Part shown: positions 26,432-34,997 of the stretch, one piece after another
Layout of the letters: each line of letters opens with the position of its first letter
How positions within the stretch are numbered: the stretch's first letter is position 1
Assembly: GCF_018069875.1 (NCBI RefSeq)
Contig: NZ_JAGQDF010000009.1
Coordinates: 165,393-229,392, forward strand
Length of the DNA: 64,000 nucleotides
Direction: 5' to 3'
Origin: Ideonella alba
GTDB taxonomy: Bacteria; Pseudomonadota; Gammaproteobacteria; Burkholderiales; Burkholderiaceae_C
The notes under the pieces: model-generated
Databases searched by the model: none
What the model was told of the DNA's origin: nothing
What the model saw: only the letters and a program-made list of their open reading frames with translations
Translations under genes and position numbers: made by a program

Positions 26432-28531
26432 TCACAAGCTGACCTGGACTGAAGCGCGCCAGGTGCGCGGTGCCAGCGGGTAGAGGTAGGCATGGCCGAA
26501 CTGGAACGGGGTTTCCTGCCAGGCGCGGCGGTCGAACAGGTTGTCCACGCCCAGGCGCGCGATCCAGTCGCGGCCCCCCTCGCGCCAGCCATAGCGGGCG
26601 TTCAGGCCCACGGTGGTCCAGGCGCCGCTCTCGATGCTGTTGTCGGGCAGCACGTAGCGCGGACCCTCGTGCGACAGCCAGCCCTGCAGCAGCAGGCCGG
26701 GCAGGGCGCCGGGCTGCCAGCCCAACTGGGCGCGCAACACGCGGCGCGCGACGTTCTCGGGCACCAGGCCGTTGATCGCGGTATCGGCGGCGTCCTCGCG
26801 CACGGCGTGCAGCCACAGCGCCGAGCCCCGTAGGCTGAACTCGCCCCAGCGTGTCTCGCCAGCGGCTTCCAGCCCGCGGTGGCGGGCGGCACCGTCGATC
26901 AGGTAGGCGCTGCCGGTGTCGGTGACAGCCGGGCGGCGGATGTCGAAGGCGGCCAGCGAGGTGCCCCAGTCGCGCTCCTCATGCTTCCAGCCCAGTTCGG
27001 CCTGGCGGCTGCGCAGCGCGGGCAGCGGCTGGCCGGCCTGGGCGCCGTAGCTGCTGCGGTTGGGCACGACCACGCTCTCGACGCCCTGGCCCCAGCTGGC
27101 GTAGGCCATGTCCTGCGGCGTGAGCTGCCAGGTGGCGGCCAGCCAGGGCGTGGTGAAGCCCTGGTCATAGGACGTGGCGCGGCTGCCGTCGGTGCGCACG
27201 CTCTCGCGTTGCAGTGCGGTGTGGCGCAGGCCCAGCCACAGCCCCCAGGGGCCGTTCTGAAGGCGGTCGGTGAACTGCCACTCGGTGCTGCGCTCGTCGC
27301 GGTTGGTGTTGGTATCGGCAGGCACCGGCGATGCGGGCACCACGGCCTGGCCATCGATCGTGCCGATGCCGGCCCAGTTGAAGGCCTGCGCCCCCATGCG
27401 CTGACGGTAGCGTGTGGCCAGCACCGACAGACCCAAGGCATGCGTCCAGTCGCCGGTGCGGGCCTGACCGTCCAGGCGCAGCGCCAGGGCGTTGCTGTCG
27501 CGGTGCTCGCCGTTGCTGCGGAAGTCGTAGACGTCGAAGCTGCCGTCGCTGCAGTAGCGGTCGTAGGTGTTCTCGCTGCTGCAGCCAAAGGGGAAGGCCA
27601 TGCGGTCGTCGGTGCGCAGGCGCTGGGTCATCGCGTGGGCCTGCACACGCCAGCCCTCGACCAGGGTCTGGGTGTAGCGCAGGCTGGCGGTGTGGCCGTC
27701 GAACACCACCGGGCCGGCCCAGGACTGGTTGTTCAGGTTGATGCGCGGGTTGATGGTCTGCGCCGAGGGCAGTGTGCTGCCCAGCAGGCTGAAGGCGGCG
27801 GCGCTGCGCTGGGCCTGGTGGCTGCGCTCCACCTCGGCCTCCAGCGTCTGGTCGGCCGACAGGCGCCAGGTGCCGGCCAAGGCGGCCAGCCAGCGCTGGC
27901 CGTCGGTGTCGTGCAGCAGCGGTCGCAGGCGGTCGGCGGACAGGGTCAGGCGCAGGCCCACGGCCTCGCCCACGCGGCGGTCGATGTCGGCGGCGGCGCG
28001 CAGGCTGCCGTCATCGGCGGCCCCGAGCAGCACGGTGGTGGCGTCACCCCGTGGCCGGCGCACCACCAGGTTGACCAGGCCGCCGGGGCTGCTGGTGCCG
28101 GCCTGCATGCCGCTGATGCCCTTGAGCACCTCGACGCGGTCCTTGTTCTCCAGGCCCAGTGCGGTCTCGGCGTTGATCGGCAGGCCGTCGCGGCGGAAGT
28201 TGAAGCGGTTGTCCAGCGCGTAGCCGCGCACCCGCATCTGCGCCCAGTAGCCGGGGGCGTTGTAGGCGTCGCCGAGGCTGGCGTCCAGGCGGGTGATCTC
28301 GCCCAGGGTGTCGATGCCCTGGTCGCGCAGGGCGGTGGTGCCCGCGGTGACGGTGGCGATGGGCGTGCGCTCGGCAGGGACGTCGCCAAAACCCGCCACG
28401 TCGGCCGGCAACTGCGGTGCGCGGCCGGTGACGGTGACCTGGGTGGATTGCGCCGACGCACCGAGTGCGGCCAGGGCAGCGAGGGCGGGCAGGGTGTGCC
28501 GGAAACGGCGGAGAACGGTGGTGTCAGCCAT
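26432..28531 (-). CDS. TonB-dependent outer membrane receptor, probable thiamin (or precursor) uptake
   Basis: 699 residues from the ATG at 28531, which opens a signal peptide (LRRFRHTLPALAALAALG). The plug domain shows LGLENKDRVEVLKGISGMQAG style motifs and GGLVNLVVRRP; a 22-strand barrel follows, ending in the terminal Phe-free strand TWRASVQVSL. Sequence alone suggests a siderophore-receptor-like protein, but the TPP riboswitch about 95 bases upstream (28625-28712) indicates that expression follows thiamin need, so thiamin or its precursors are the likely substrate. A longer in-frame reading would run through the riboswitch and is rejected. Confidence 0.9.
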   Translation of the reverse strand: MADTTVLRRFRHTLPALAALAALGASAQSTQVTVTGRAPQLPADVAGFGDVPAERTPIATVTAGTTALRDQGIDTLGEITRLDASLGDAYNAPGYWAQMRVRGYALDNRFNFRRDGLPINAETALGLENKDRVEVLKGISGMQAGTSSPGGLVNLVVRRPRGDATTVLLGAADDGSLRAAADIDRRVGEAVGLRLTLSADRLRPLLHDTDGQRWLAALAGTWRLSADQTLEAEVERSHQAQRSAAAFSLLGSTLPSAQTINPRINLNNQSWAGPVVFDGHTASLRYTQTLVEGWRVQAHAMTQRLRTDDRMAFPFGCSSENTYDRYCSDGSFDVYDFRSNGEHRDSNALALRLDGQARTGDWTHALGLSVLATRYRQRMGAQAFNWAGIGTIDGQAVVPASPVPADTNTNRDERSTEWQFTDRLQNGPWGLWLGLRHTALQRESVRTDGSRATSYDQGFTTPWLAATWQLTPQDMAYASWGQGVESVVVPNRSSYGAQAGQPLPALRSRQAELGWKHEERDWGTSLAAFDIRRPAVTDTGSAYLIDGAARHRGLEAAGETRWGEFSLRGSALWLHAVREDAADTAINGLVPENVARRVLRAQLGWQPGALPGLLLQGWLSHEGPRYVLPDNSIESGAWTTVGLNARYGWREGGRDWIARLGVDNLFDRRAWQETPFQFGHAYLYPLAPRTWRASVQVSL

Positions 28532-28624
28532 ACGTGGACAGGTCCAGTGATGGCGCAGGCGGCTTGGTCGGGAGACCTGGGCGGCGCGGCCTGGAACGGG
28601 CGGACGCCGGCAGGCCGAAGGACG

Positions 28625-28712
28625 GCTGCTTCCCTGCGCGAGGATTACCTCAGTCAGGTTCAAAGGGTGTTTTCTCAGCCCCGAAGCCGTGAACGGCTCG
28701 GAGCACCCCTAG
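28625..28712 (-). promoter_or_regulatory. TPP riboswitch (THI element)
   Basis: On the minus strand, from 28710 downward, the conserved blocks appear in order: AGGGGTGCTCC, GGGGCTGAGAAAACACCC, TTTGAACCTGA and GGTAATCCTCGCGCAGGGAAGC. These are the core of the thiamin pyrophosphate aptamer, including the CTGAGA and ACCTGA loops. The next gene downstream is the TonB receptor at 26432-28531. A GC-rich stretch between aptamer and ATG could sequester the ribosome site; no T-run is seen, so control of translation is more likely than attenuation. Confidence 0.95.
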
Positions 28713-28761
28713 CGGATGCGGCGCAGGAATCTGCACCGCGAGGCGAATTGTGCCAGACGTG

Positions 28762-28785
28762 AAAAGGCCCGCACGCGGCGGGCCT
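28762..28785 (-). terminator. Intrinsic terminator after the ferredoxin gene
   Basis: AGGCCCGC (28765-28772) and GCGGGCCT (28778-28785) form an eight-base stem followed on the minus strand by TTTTC. It lies 22 bases past the ferredoxin stop and before the riboswitch promoter region. Confidence 0.85.
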
Positions 28786-28806
28786 GGGATCAGGGGCGCC
28801 GGGGGC

Positions 28807-29130
28807 TCAGCGCTGCAGCTGGTCCAGCTTGCCCTTGACGTCCTTCCACTGGTCGGCATCGGGCAGCGCGGCCTTGCGCTTGGTGATGCTGGGCCACTTC
28901 TTGGCCAGGTCGGCGTTGAGCTGGATGTAGGCCTGCTGGTCGCCGGGCACGTCTTCCTCAGGCAGGATGGCGTTGACCGGGCACTCGGGGATGCAGACGG
29001 CGCAGTCGATGCATTCGTCCGGGTCGATGGCCAGGAAATTGGGGCCTTCGCGGAAGCAATCGACGGGGCAGACGTCGACGCAGTCGGTGTACTTGCAGCG
29101 GATGCAGGCTTCGGTGACGACGTGGGTCAT
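28807..29130 (-). CDS. fdxA: 7Fe ferredoxin FdxA
   Basis: 107 residues. The first cluster region has [17 protein letters not shown] and the second [12 protein letters not shown], giving one 3Fe-4S and one 4Fe-4S cluster as in Azotobacter ferredoxin I. The C-terminal tail of about 45 residues ([18 protein letters not shown]) is also typical of this family. It is a cytoplasmic electron carrier. It lies alone between cobA and the riboswitch, with its own terminator. Confidence 0.96.
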   Translation of the reverse strand: MTHVVTEACIRCKYTDCVDVCPVDCFREGPNFLAIDPDECIDCAVCIPECPVNAILPEEDVPGDQQAYIQLNADLAKKWPSITKRKAALPDADQWKDVKGKLDQLQR

Positions 29131-29235
29131 GGGGCGACGGTCAGAGTGTGAATGATGGGAGGCGGGCGCCCGGGGCGCTGGCCGTCGCTCATGCCATCCC
29201 GCGCGGGGGCAGGCACCAACGGCAAACCCGCAATT

Positions 29236-29988
29236 CTAAAGGGTGGCAGGGGGGTCCGAGTGATATCCCGCAATCGCCGCAGTGTGTCCCGCGCTCAGCG
29301 GGGTCGAGCCCACGCCCACCAGCACCACGGCCGGACGGCCGGCATGCAGTGCGTGGGCCTGGCCCAGCGTGCCCACCTGGTGGTCGCTGACGCGCTGGTC
29401 GGGCCAGCCCGCACGCGAGACCACACAGGCCGGCGCATCGGCCGGCCAGCCGGCGGCCTGCAGGCGCTCGCCCAGCGCGGCCAGCTGCTGGCCGGCCATG
29501 TAGAAGATCTCGGTGTCGGCGCGGCGCTCCACGCGCAGCTCGTGCTGGGCGGTCATCGCGGTGCTGAAGGCCACGCTGCGGCCCTCGCCGCGGCGCGTCA
29601 GTGGCCGCGCAGTGGCGGCGGCAGCGGCCTGTGCGGCGCTGACGCCGGGCACCACCTCGTAGCCCAGGCCGGCCGCTTGCAGCGCCTCGATCTCTTCCTC
29701 CAGGCGGCCGAAGACGCTGGGGTCGCCGCCCTTCAGGCGCGCGACGCGCTCGCCCGCGCCGGCCAGTTCGACCAGCAGGCGGTTGATCTCGTGCTGCGCG
29801 GTGGCGTGCGAGAAGCCGCGCTTGCCGACGTCGATCCAGCGTGCTGCCGGCGCGGCCTCGCGCAGCGCCGGGTCGGCCAGCGCATCGGCCAGCACCACCG
29901 TGGCGGTGCCCAGCAGGGTCCAGCCGCGGCGGGTGATCAGGTCGGCAGCGCCGGGGCCGGCGCCGATGAAGAGCACGTGTCCGGTCAT
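29236..29988 (-). CDS. cobA: Uroporphyrinogen-III C-methyltransferase
   Basis: 250 residues from the ATG at 29988. SUMT motifs: VLFIGAGPGAADLITRRG, VARLKGGDPSVFGRLEEE and EVVPGVSAAQAAAA. It makes precorrin-2 for sirohaem, the cofactor of the sulfite reductase encoded upstream. Only the methyltransferase domain is present; the dehydrogenase/ferrochelatase part (as in CysG) must be encoded elsewhere. It lies seven bases after the cysH stop, so the unit cysI-DUF934-cysH-cobA is an assimilatory sulfate operon. Confidence 0.95.
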   Translation of the reverse strand: MTGHVLFIGAGPGAADLITRRGWTLLGTATVVLADALADPALREAAPAARWIDVGKRGFSHATAQHEINRLLVELAGAGERVARLKGGDPSVFGRLEEEIEALQAAGLGYEVVPGVSAAQAAAAATARPLTRRGEGRSVAFSTAMTAQHELRVERRADTEIFYMAGQQLAALGERLQAAGWPADAPACVVSRAGWPDQRVSDHQVGTLGQAHALHAGRPAVVLVGVGSTPLSAGHTAAIAGYHSDPPATL

Positions 29989-29995
29989 CCGGACA

Positions 29996-30778
29996 TCATG
30001 CCAGGGCGCGCTCGGCCTCGGGCTTCTTGACGTGCAGGCCGCATTCCTTGGCCGACTCGTCTTCCCACCACCAGCGCCCGGCGCGGAACTCCTCGCCCAC
30101 GGCGATGGCGCGGGTGCAGGGGGCGCAGCCGATGCTGGGCATGAACTGGTCGTGCAGCGCGTTGTAGGGCACGTCGTTGCTGGCGATGTAGTGCCAGACG
30201 TCGTTCCAGCTCCACTCGACCAGCGGGTTGAACTTGACGCGGCCGTTGGGCTCGGTCTCCACCGCCGGCATGGTGCCGCGGTTGGCCGACTGCTCGCGGC
30301 GCAGGCCGGTGACCCAGGCGCTGCGGCCGCCCAGCATGCGCGACAGCGGCTCGAGCTTGCGCACCTGGCAGCAGGCCTTGCGCAGCTCGATGCTCTGGTA
30401 CATCGCCTGCTCGCCATGCTGGCGCACGAAGTGCACCACCGATTCCTGCTGCGGCGCGTAGAGCTCGACCTTCAGGCCGTAGCGCTGTTCGATCTGCGGG
30501 ATCAGGGCGAGCGTCTCGGCATGCAGCGCGCCGGTCTGCAGCGTGCCGATGGCAATGGGCAACTGGTGGCGGGCGATCAGGTCGGTCAGGACCATGTCCT
30601 CGGCGCCCAGGCTGTTGGCCAGCACGACCTGGCCGGGGTGCTCGGCGGCGGCGCGGCGCAGCCATTCCACCGTGTCGGCCACGCGCTGCTCGAAGCCGGG
30701 CGTGTGGCGGGCGTACAGGGCCTTGGCGTCAGAGACGGCGGGCGCGGCGGCCCAGGGCAGGGAAGAGGTGGTGCTCAT
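29996..30778 (-). CDS. cysH: Adenylylsulfate (APS)-type reductase CysH
   Basis: 260 residues. The PAPS-reductase fold has LANSLGAEDMVLTDLI (adenylate-binding loop) and LQTGALHAETL. Two Cys pairs, ACCQVRKLEP and GCAPCTR, are the ligands of a 4Fe-4S cluster, which marks reductases that use APS; the C-terminal ESAKECGLH carries the catalytic Cys. It reduces activated sulfate to sulfite. It overlaps the DUF934 gene by four bases (ATGA). ATP sulfurylase genes are not in this window. Confidence 0.95.
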   Translation of the reverse strand: MSTTSSLPWAAAPAVSDAKALYARHTPGFEQRVADTVEWLRRAAAEHPGQVVLANSLGAEDMVLTDLIARHQLPIAIGTLQTGALHAETLALIPQIEQRYGLKVELYAPQQESVVHFVRQHGEQAMYQSIELRKACCQVRKLEPLSRMLGGRSAWVTGLRREQSANRGTMPAVETEPNGRVKFNPLVEWSWNDVWHYIASNDVPYNALHDQFMPSIGCAPCTRAIAVGEEFRAGRWWWEDESAKECGLHVKKPEAERALA

Positions 30779-31263
30779 GCGGCGACTCGCGCAAACAGCG
30801 GGCGCGGCTGGTGCACGTCGCCCTGGTAGTGATCGGTGACCAGGCCCAGCGCGCGCAGCGCGTGGGATTCCTTCTGGTCGGCACGCAGCTGCACCGCGTC
30901 GAAGCCGGTGCGCTGCAGCAGCGGCAGCATGTCGACCAGCACCTCGCCGGTGGCGCGCACCTGGCCGCGGTAGCCCAGGCGAACGCGCAGCAGGTGGGCC
31001 TGGCTGTAGGCGCGGCCGTCCACCCACTTGGGGAAGTGCAGTGCCACCAGCGCCAGGCGGGGCAGGTCGGCAGCAAGGTCTTCGACGTCGGCGGTGTTGG
31101 GCAACTGCACGCCCACCGGCAGATTCGCCGGCCAGGTGTCGCGCACGGCGTGCCACTGCTCCAGCGTCAGCAGCCGATGGGCGGCGGCTTGCGGATGAGG
31201 CACCGGGCCGTCTTCACCGCCAACGCGGTGCCAGGGGTCGTCGTGGGTGTGGATGAACAGCAT
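30775..31263 (-). CDS. DUF934 protein of sulfate assimilation
   Basis: 162 residues from the ATG at 31263, preceded by GAGTGAG; a GTG at 31278 directly after the cysI stop is an alternative. DUF934 proteins are nearly always found between cysI and cysH in betaproteobacteria. Family sequences seen include VGVQLPNTADVEDLAADL and LRVRLGYRGQVRATGEVL, and the C-terminal GFDAVQLRADQK. An accessory role in sulfite reduction, such as assembly or electron supply, is inferred from context. Confidence 0.9.
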   Translation of the reverse strand: MLFIHTHDDPWHRVGGEDGPVPHPQAAAHRLLTLEQWHAVRDTWPANLPVGVQLPNTADVEDLAADLPRLALVALHFPKWVDGRAYSQAHLLRVRLGYRGQVRATGEVLVDMLPLLQRTGFDAVQLRADQKESHALRALGLVTDHYQGDVHQPRPLFARVAA

Positions 31264-31278
31264 GGCAGTCGGACTCAC

Positions 31279-32997
31279 TCAGGCTTCGGCGGATTCGGGC
31301 TGGTGTTGAGCGGTGGCGTGGCGCACCGCGTCGGTGGCGGCGCGCAGCGGCGCGGTGCCCAGACGGCGCATGGTGTCGACGAAGGCCTCGCCGGCGGCGC
31401 GCTCGGCGCGGTAGACCTGCAACAGGGCCTCGATCGCGTCGGTCACTTCCTCGGCGGCGAAGGCCGGGCCGATCACCTTGCCGGGCGTGGCCGCGCCACT
31501 GGCGACGCGGCCGTCGGAGCCGCCCACCGACACCTGGTACCACTCCTTGCCGTCCTTGTCGACGCCGAGGATGCCGATGTGGCCGGTGTGGTGGTGGCCG
31601 CAGGAGTTCATGCAGCCGCTGATGTGCAGGTCGATGTCGCCCAGGTCGTGCAGCTCGTCCAGGTCGGCGAAGCGCTCGGTGATCTCGGCGGCCACGGGGA
31701 TGGAGCGGGCGTTGGCCAGCGCGCAGAAGTCGCCACCGGGGCAGGCGATGATGTCGGTCAGCAGGCCCAGGTTGGGGGTGGCAAAGCCGGCGTCCTTGGC
31801 GGCGTGCCAGACGGCCAGCAGGTCGGCCTCGCGCACCCAGGGCAGCAGCAGGTTCTGCTCATGGGTGACGCGCAGCTCGCCCTGGCTGTAGCGGTCGGCC
31901 AGCGTGGCGGCGGCGTCCATCTGGTCGGCGGTGGCATCGCCCGGGGCCTGGCCGGCGCGCTTGAGCGACAGCGTCACGGCGCGGTAGCCGGGCACGCGGT
32001 GGGCGGCCACGTTGCGTTCCAGCCAGCGCAGGAAGGCCGGGTCGGCGGGGCCGGTGCGGTGCGGGTTGAAGCCCGGAGCGGCCGGGTGCACGCCGGCGGG
32101 GACCTCGAAGTGGCGCGACACGCGCTCCAGCTCAGAGGCCGGGATGATGTGCTCGCGACCGCCGGCATCGACGTTCAGGATCTTGTCGAACTCGGCGTTC
32201 ACGGCATCAAAGAAGCGCTGGCCCTCGGCCTTGACCAGGATCTTGATGCGTGCCTTGTAGGCGTTGTCGCGGCGGGCGAAGCGGTTGTAGGTGCGCACCA
32301 CCGCTTCCAGGTAGACCAGGATCTGCTGCCAGGGCACGAAGGCGGCGATCTCGCTGGCGATCACCGGCGTGCGGCCCATGCCGCCGCCAACGAAGACCTT
32401 GAAGCCCACCTCGCCCTCGGCGTTCTTCAGCACCTGCAGACCGATGTCGTGCCACAGGATGGCGGCGCGGTCTTCGGCGGCACCGGTGATGGCGATCTTG
32501 AACTTGCGCGGCAGGAAGGCGAACTCGGGGTGCAGCGTGCTCCACTGGCGCAGCAGCTCGGCATAGGGGCGCGGATCGACCGCTTCATCGGGGGCGATGC
32601 CGGCCAGCGCGTCGGTGGTGATGTTGCGGATGCAGTTGCCGCTGGTCTGGATGCCGTGCATGTCGACCTCGGCCAGGCGGTCCATCACGTCGGCTGCGCG
32701 CTCCAGCGGGATCCAGTTGTACTGCAGGTTCTGGCGGGTGGTGAAATGCCCGAAGCCGCGGTCGAATTCGCGGGCGATGTCGGCCAGGGTGCGCAGCTGG
32801 CGGCTGGCCAGCTCGCCGTAGGGCACGGCCACGCGCAGCATCGGTGCATGGCGCTGGACGTACCAGCCGTTCTGCAGGCGCAGCGCCCGGAAGTCGTCGT
32901 CGGGCAGTTCGCCGGCCAGGTGGCGCGTCAGCTGGTCGCGGAACTGGGCGGCGCGCTGGCGGACGAACTGGCGGTCGAAGGCGGTGTAGGCGTACAT
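31279..32997 (-). CDS. cysI: Sulfite reductase hemoprotein (nitrite/sulfite reductase family)
   Basis: 572 residues. Two ferredoxin-like half domains near the start (HFTTRQNLQYNW) and middle (VTHEQNLLLPW), and the sirohaem/4Fe-4S sites: TSGNCIRNITTDALAG, IACPGGDFCALANARS and ISGCMNSCGHHHTGHIG with the conserved Cys. It reduces sulfite to sulfide for cysteine synthesis. It is the first gene of the leftward assimilatory operon. No separate flavoprotein CysJ is seen, so a ferredoxin such as the nearby FdxA could be the electron donor. Confidence 0.94.
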   Translation of the reverse strand: MYAYTAFDRQFVRQRAAQFRDQLTRHLAGELPDDDFRALRLQNGWYVQRHAPMLRVAVPYGELASRQLRTLADIAREFDRGFGHFTTRQNLQYNWIPLERAADVMDRLAEVDMHGIQTSGNCIRNITTDALAGIAPDEAVDPRPYAELLRQWSTLHPEFAFLPRKFKIAITGAAEDRAAILWHDIGLQVLKNAEGEVGFKVFVGGGMGRTPVIASEIAAFVPWQQILVYLEAVVRTYNRFARRDNAYKARIKILVKAEGQRFFDAVNAEFDKILNVDAGGREHIIPASELERVSRHFEVPAGVHPAAPGFNPHRTGPADPAFLRWLERNVAAHRVPGYRAVTLSLKRAGQAPGDATADQMDAAATLADRYSQGELRVTHEQNLLLPWVREADLLAVWHAAKDAGFATPNLGLLTDIIACPGGDFCALANARSIPVAAEITERFADLDELHDLGDIDLHISGCMNSCGHHHTGHIGILGVDKDGKEWYQVSVGGSDGRVASGAATPGKVIGPAFAAEEVTDAIEALLQVYRAERAAGEAFVDTMRRLGTAPLRAATDAVRHATAQHQPESAEA

Positions 32998-33070
32998 GGC
33001 GTTCCGGGTGCGGAAGAGGTCTGGCTGCGCACTCTAGGGAAAACGCATATGTTTGAAAACGAATCAAATT

Positions 33071-33088
33071 TCAGATGAACATATCTGA
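33071..33088. promoter_or_regulatory. Inverted repeat in the AT-rich cysI/patatin divergent promoter
   Basis: The 145-base gap between cysI and the patatin gene is AT-rich over 33045-33105, against GC-rich surroundings. TCAGAT (33071-33076) and ATCTGA (33083-33088) form a perfect inverted repeat with GAACAT between. A TATATAA element follows at 33094-33100. A CysB-type activator site for cysI is plausible here but the exact box was not recognised. Confidence 0.4.
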
Positions 33089-33142
33089 TGGTTATATAAA
33101 GCGCCGCCAGCCCGTGTGCGGCGCCTTCCTAGAATGCGCGCC

Positions 33143-34081
33143 ATGACCGAGATCCTCGACCGGCGCCGCCGCCTGGGCCTGCAGTGGGCCACGCTGGCGG
33201 CCCTGGGGGGCCTGGCGGGCTGCCAGACGACGCCCCCGTTGCCGGCCCCCGCACCGTCCCCCGCCCCGGTGCCGCCTCCACCGCCGCCCCCGCCCCGGGT
33301 GCTGCGCCCGCCGGTGCTGGGCCTGGCGCTGGGTGGCGGCGCGGCGCGCGGCTTTGCCCACATCGGCGTGATCCAGGTGCTGGAGGAGCAGGGCATCCGG
33401 CCGCAGCTGGTGACCGGTACCTCGGCGGGCAGCCTGGTCGCGGCGCTGTACGCCAGCGGCCACAGCGGCACCGACCTGGGCCGCATGGCCCAGGACATGG
33501 ACGAATCGGCGCTGACCGACTGGGCCTTTCCGGGCCGTGGCGTGCTCAAGGGCGAGGCGCTGGCGGTGTATGTGCGCAAGCAGACCGGCGGGCTGCCGAT
33601 CGAGCAGATGAAGCTGCCGCTGGGCATCGTCGCCACCGACCTGGCCGACGGCCAGCCCATCCTGTTCCGCCGCGGCGATGTGGGCTCGGCGGTTCGGGCC
33701 TCCAGCGCGGTGCCGGCGGTGTTCCATCCGGTGCGCATCAACGGCCGCGAGTACGTGGACGGCGGCCTGGTGTCGCCGGTGCCGGTGCGCTATGCGCGGG
33801 AGATGGGCGCCGAGATGGTGATCGCGGTGGACATCTCCACGCCGCCGGACGGCGGCGCCACCGGCGACGCGCTGCGCCTGCTGCTGCAGACCTTCTCGAT
33901 CATGGGCCGCAGCATCAACCAGTGGGAGCTGAAGGACGCCGACGTCGTGCTGCGCCCCACGCTGACCGGCGTGGCCGGCACCGACTTCACGGCGCGGCTG
34001 AAGGCATTGAAAGCGGGCCGCGAGGCGGCGCAGGCGATGCTGCCGGCGATCCGCCAGAAACTGGCCGCCCTGGCGCGCTGA
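33143..34081 (+). CDS. Patatin-like phospholipase, lipoprotein (RssA-like)
   Basis: 312 residues from the ATG at 33143. Lipoprotein signal with lipobox LAGC (near residue 27), then a Pro-rich linker of some 30 residues. The patatin domain shows LALGGGAARGFAHIGVIQ (oxyanion hole), GTSAGSLVAALYAS (nucleophile Ser) and VDGGLVSPVPV (catalytic Asp). It probably acts on phospholipids at the inner face of the outer membrane or in the periplasm. It is monocistronic and divergent from cysI. Confidence 0.92.
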   Translation: MTEILDRRRRLGLQWATLAALGGLAGCQTTPPLPAPAPSPAPVPPPPPPPPRVLRPPVLGLALGGGAARGFAHIGVIQVLEEQGIRPQLVTGTSAGSLVAALYASGHSGTDLGRMAQDMDESALTDWAFPGRGVLKGEALAVYVRKQTGGLPIEQMKLPLGIVATDLADGQPILFRRGDVGSAVRASSAVPAVFHPVRINGREYVDGGLVSPVPVRYAREMGAEMVIAVDISTPPDGGATGDALRLLLQTFSIMGRSINQWELKDADVVLRPTLTGVAGTDFTARLKALKAGREAAQAMLPAIRQKLAALAR

Positions 34082-34107
34082 CGAACGCGCTGACAAGATC
34101 GCGCCGA

Positions 34108-34139
34108 CAAAAAAAAGACCCGGCCGCGGGGCCGGGTCT
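34108..34139 (-). terminator. Intrinsic terminator for the phasin gene
   Basis: AGACCCGGCC (34116-34125) and GGCCGGGTCT (34130-34139) form a ten-base stem. On the minus strand it is followed by seven to nine T, so it ends leftward transcription from the phasin gene, which stops at 34242. It lies 27 bases past the patatin stop but has no T-run in that direction. Confidence 0.88.
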
Positions 34140-34204
34140 GAAGGGTACCTGGAAGCCAGTCTTCGGAGGTACCGAGGAGACAACCTTCACAGATAGAGAG
34201 TGAG

Positions 34205-34226
34205 GACCGCCCTGGGCAGGGCGGTC
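34205..34226. other. Hairpin just after the phasin stop codon
   Basis: GACCGCCCT (34205-34213) and AGGGCGGTC (34218-34226) form a perfect nine-base stem with a four-base loop, 15 bases past the phasin stop. No T-run follows in the leftward direction. It may protect the abundant phasin mRNA from 3' decay before the main terminator at 34108-34139. Confidence 0.5.
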
Positions 34227-34241
34227 GGCGCAGCCTGGGAA

Positions 34242-34793
34242 TCAGGCGGCGCGGCGCGACTTGGTGGCGGTCTGCGTGGTCTTGACGGCTTGCGCGGTCA
34301 CGGCCTGGAAGTTGGCTTCGGCCACTTCGGCGGCTTGCTTGGCAGCCTTGTGCACGCTCTCGTAGGCGTTGTTGGCGGCGGCCATGGCCGACTTCACCAG
34401 GGCGACGGCGTTCTCGGTGCCGGCCGGGGCGTTCTTGACGGCGCTGTCGACCAGGCCGGTGAACGACTTCTGGGCGTCAGCCACTTGGCTCTCGGCCAGC
34501 TTGACGACTTCGGCGTTGGTGGCGGCGACGATGTCGTACAGGTGACGGCTGTAGGCGGCGGCCTTCTCGGCGGCCGGTTGCAGCAGGCCAGCTTGCAGGC
34601 TCATCAGCTCTTGCGCGTCCTTGACCGACAGGGCGGCCTTGGTGGTCTCGGCGGCTTCGGTCATCGAGGCCTTGGCGACTTGCAGGTTCAGCTCGACGAG
34701 CTTTTCCACGCCTTCGAAGGCCTTGCCGGTCAGGTCGAACAGGGTTTCGACGTTGGCCTTCTGGGCGGCGAGCAGTTGTTCAGCGGTCAGCAT
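34242..34793 (-). CDS. phaP: Phasin (PHA granule-associated protein)
   Basis: 183 residues, almost wholly amphipathic helix with few bulky aromatics. The start [20 protein letters not shown] and the segment [20 protein letters not shown] match the phasin family of betaproteobacteria; the C-terminus is Lys/Arg-rich (ATKSRRAA). It coats polyhydroxybutyrate granules and regulates their size. AGGAGA lies before the ATG. The 203-base upstream gap has TGC/GCA-rich elements such as GCACTGCAGC and GTGCGGTGCAGC that may be PhaR sites. Confidence 0.95.
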   Translation of the reverse strand: MLTAEQLLAAQKANVETLFDLTGKAFEGVEKLVELNLQVAKASMTEAAETTKAALSVKDAQELMSLQAGLLQPAAEKAAAYSRHLYDIVAATNAEVVKLAESQVADAQKSFTGLVDSAVKNAPAGTENAVALVKSAMAAANNAYESVHKAAKQAAEVAEANFQAVTAQAVKTTQTATKSRRAA

Positions 34794-34997
34794 GTGAATC
34801 TCCTAAGGGGGGTTGAACACTTGCTGCCGTGTTTGTTGCACTGCAGCATGGAACGAAGTATGCGGGTCAACCCGCGGGATTGCAAGCACTTTTTTGTGCG
34901 GTGCAGCAAACTCTAGGGGCATCGCTCTAACCCAGCCCCGTCGCCTCTCCTGACCCCGCGCCGGCGCCGGTCAGCCCGTACACCGCAGAATCGCTAG

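Noticed and set aside
34108..34139. Hairpin as terminator of the patatin gene
   Set aside because: The T-run exists only on the minus strand, so it serves the phasin gene; no clear patatin terminator was found.
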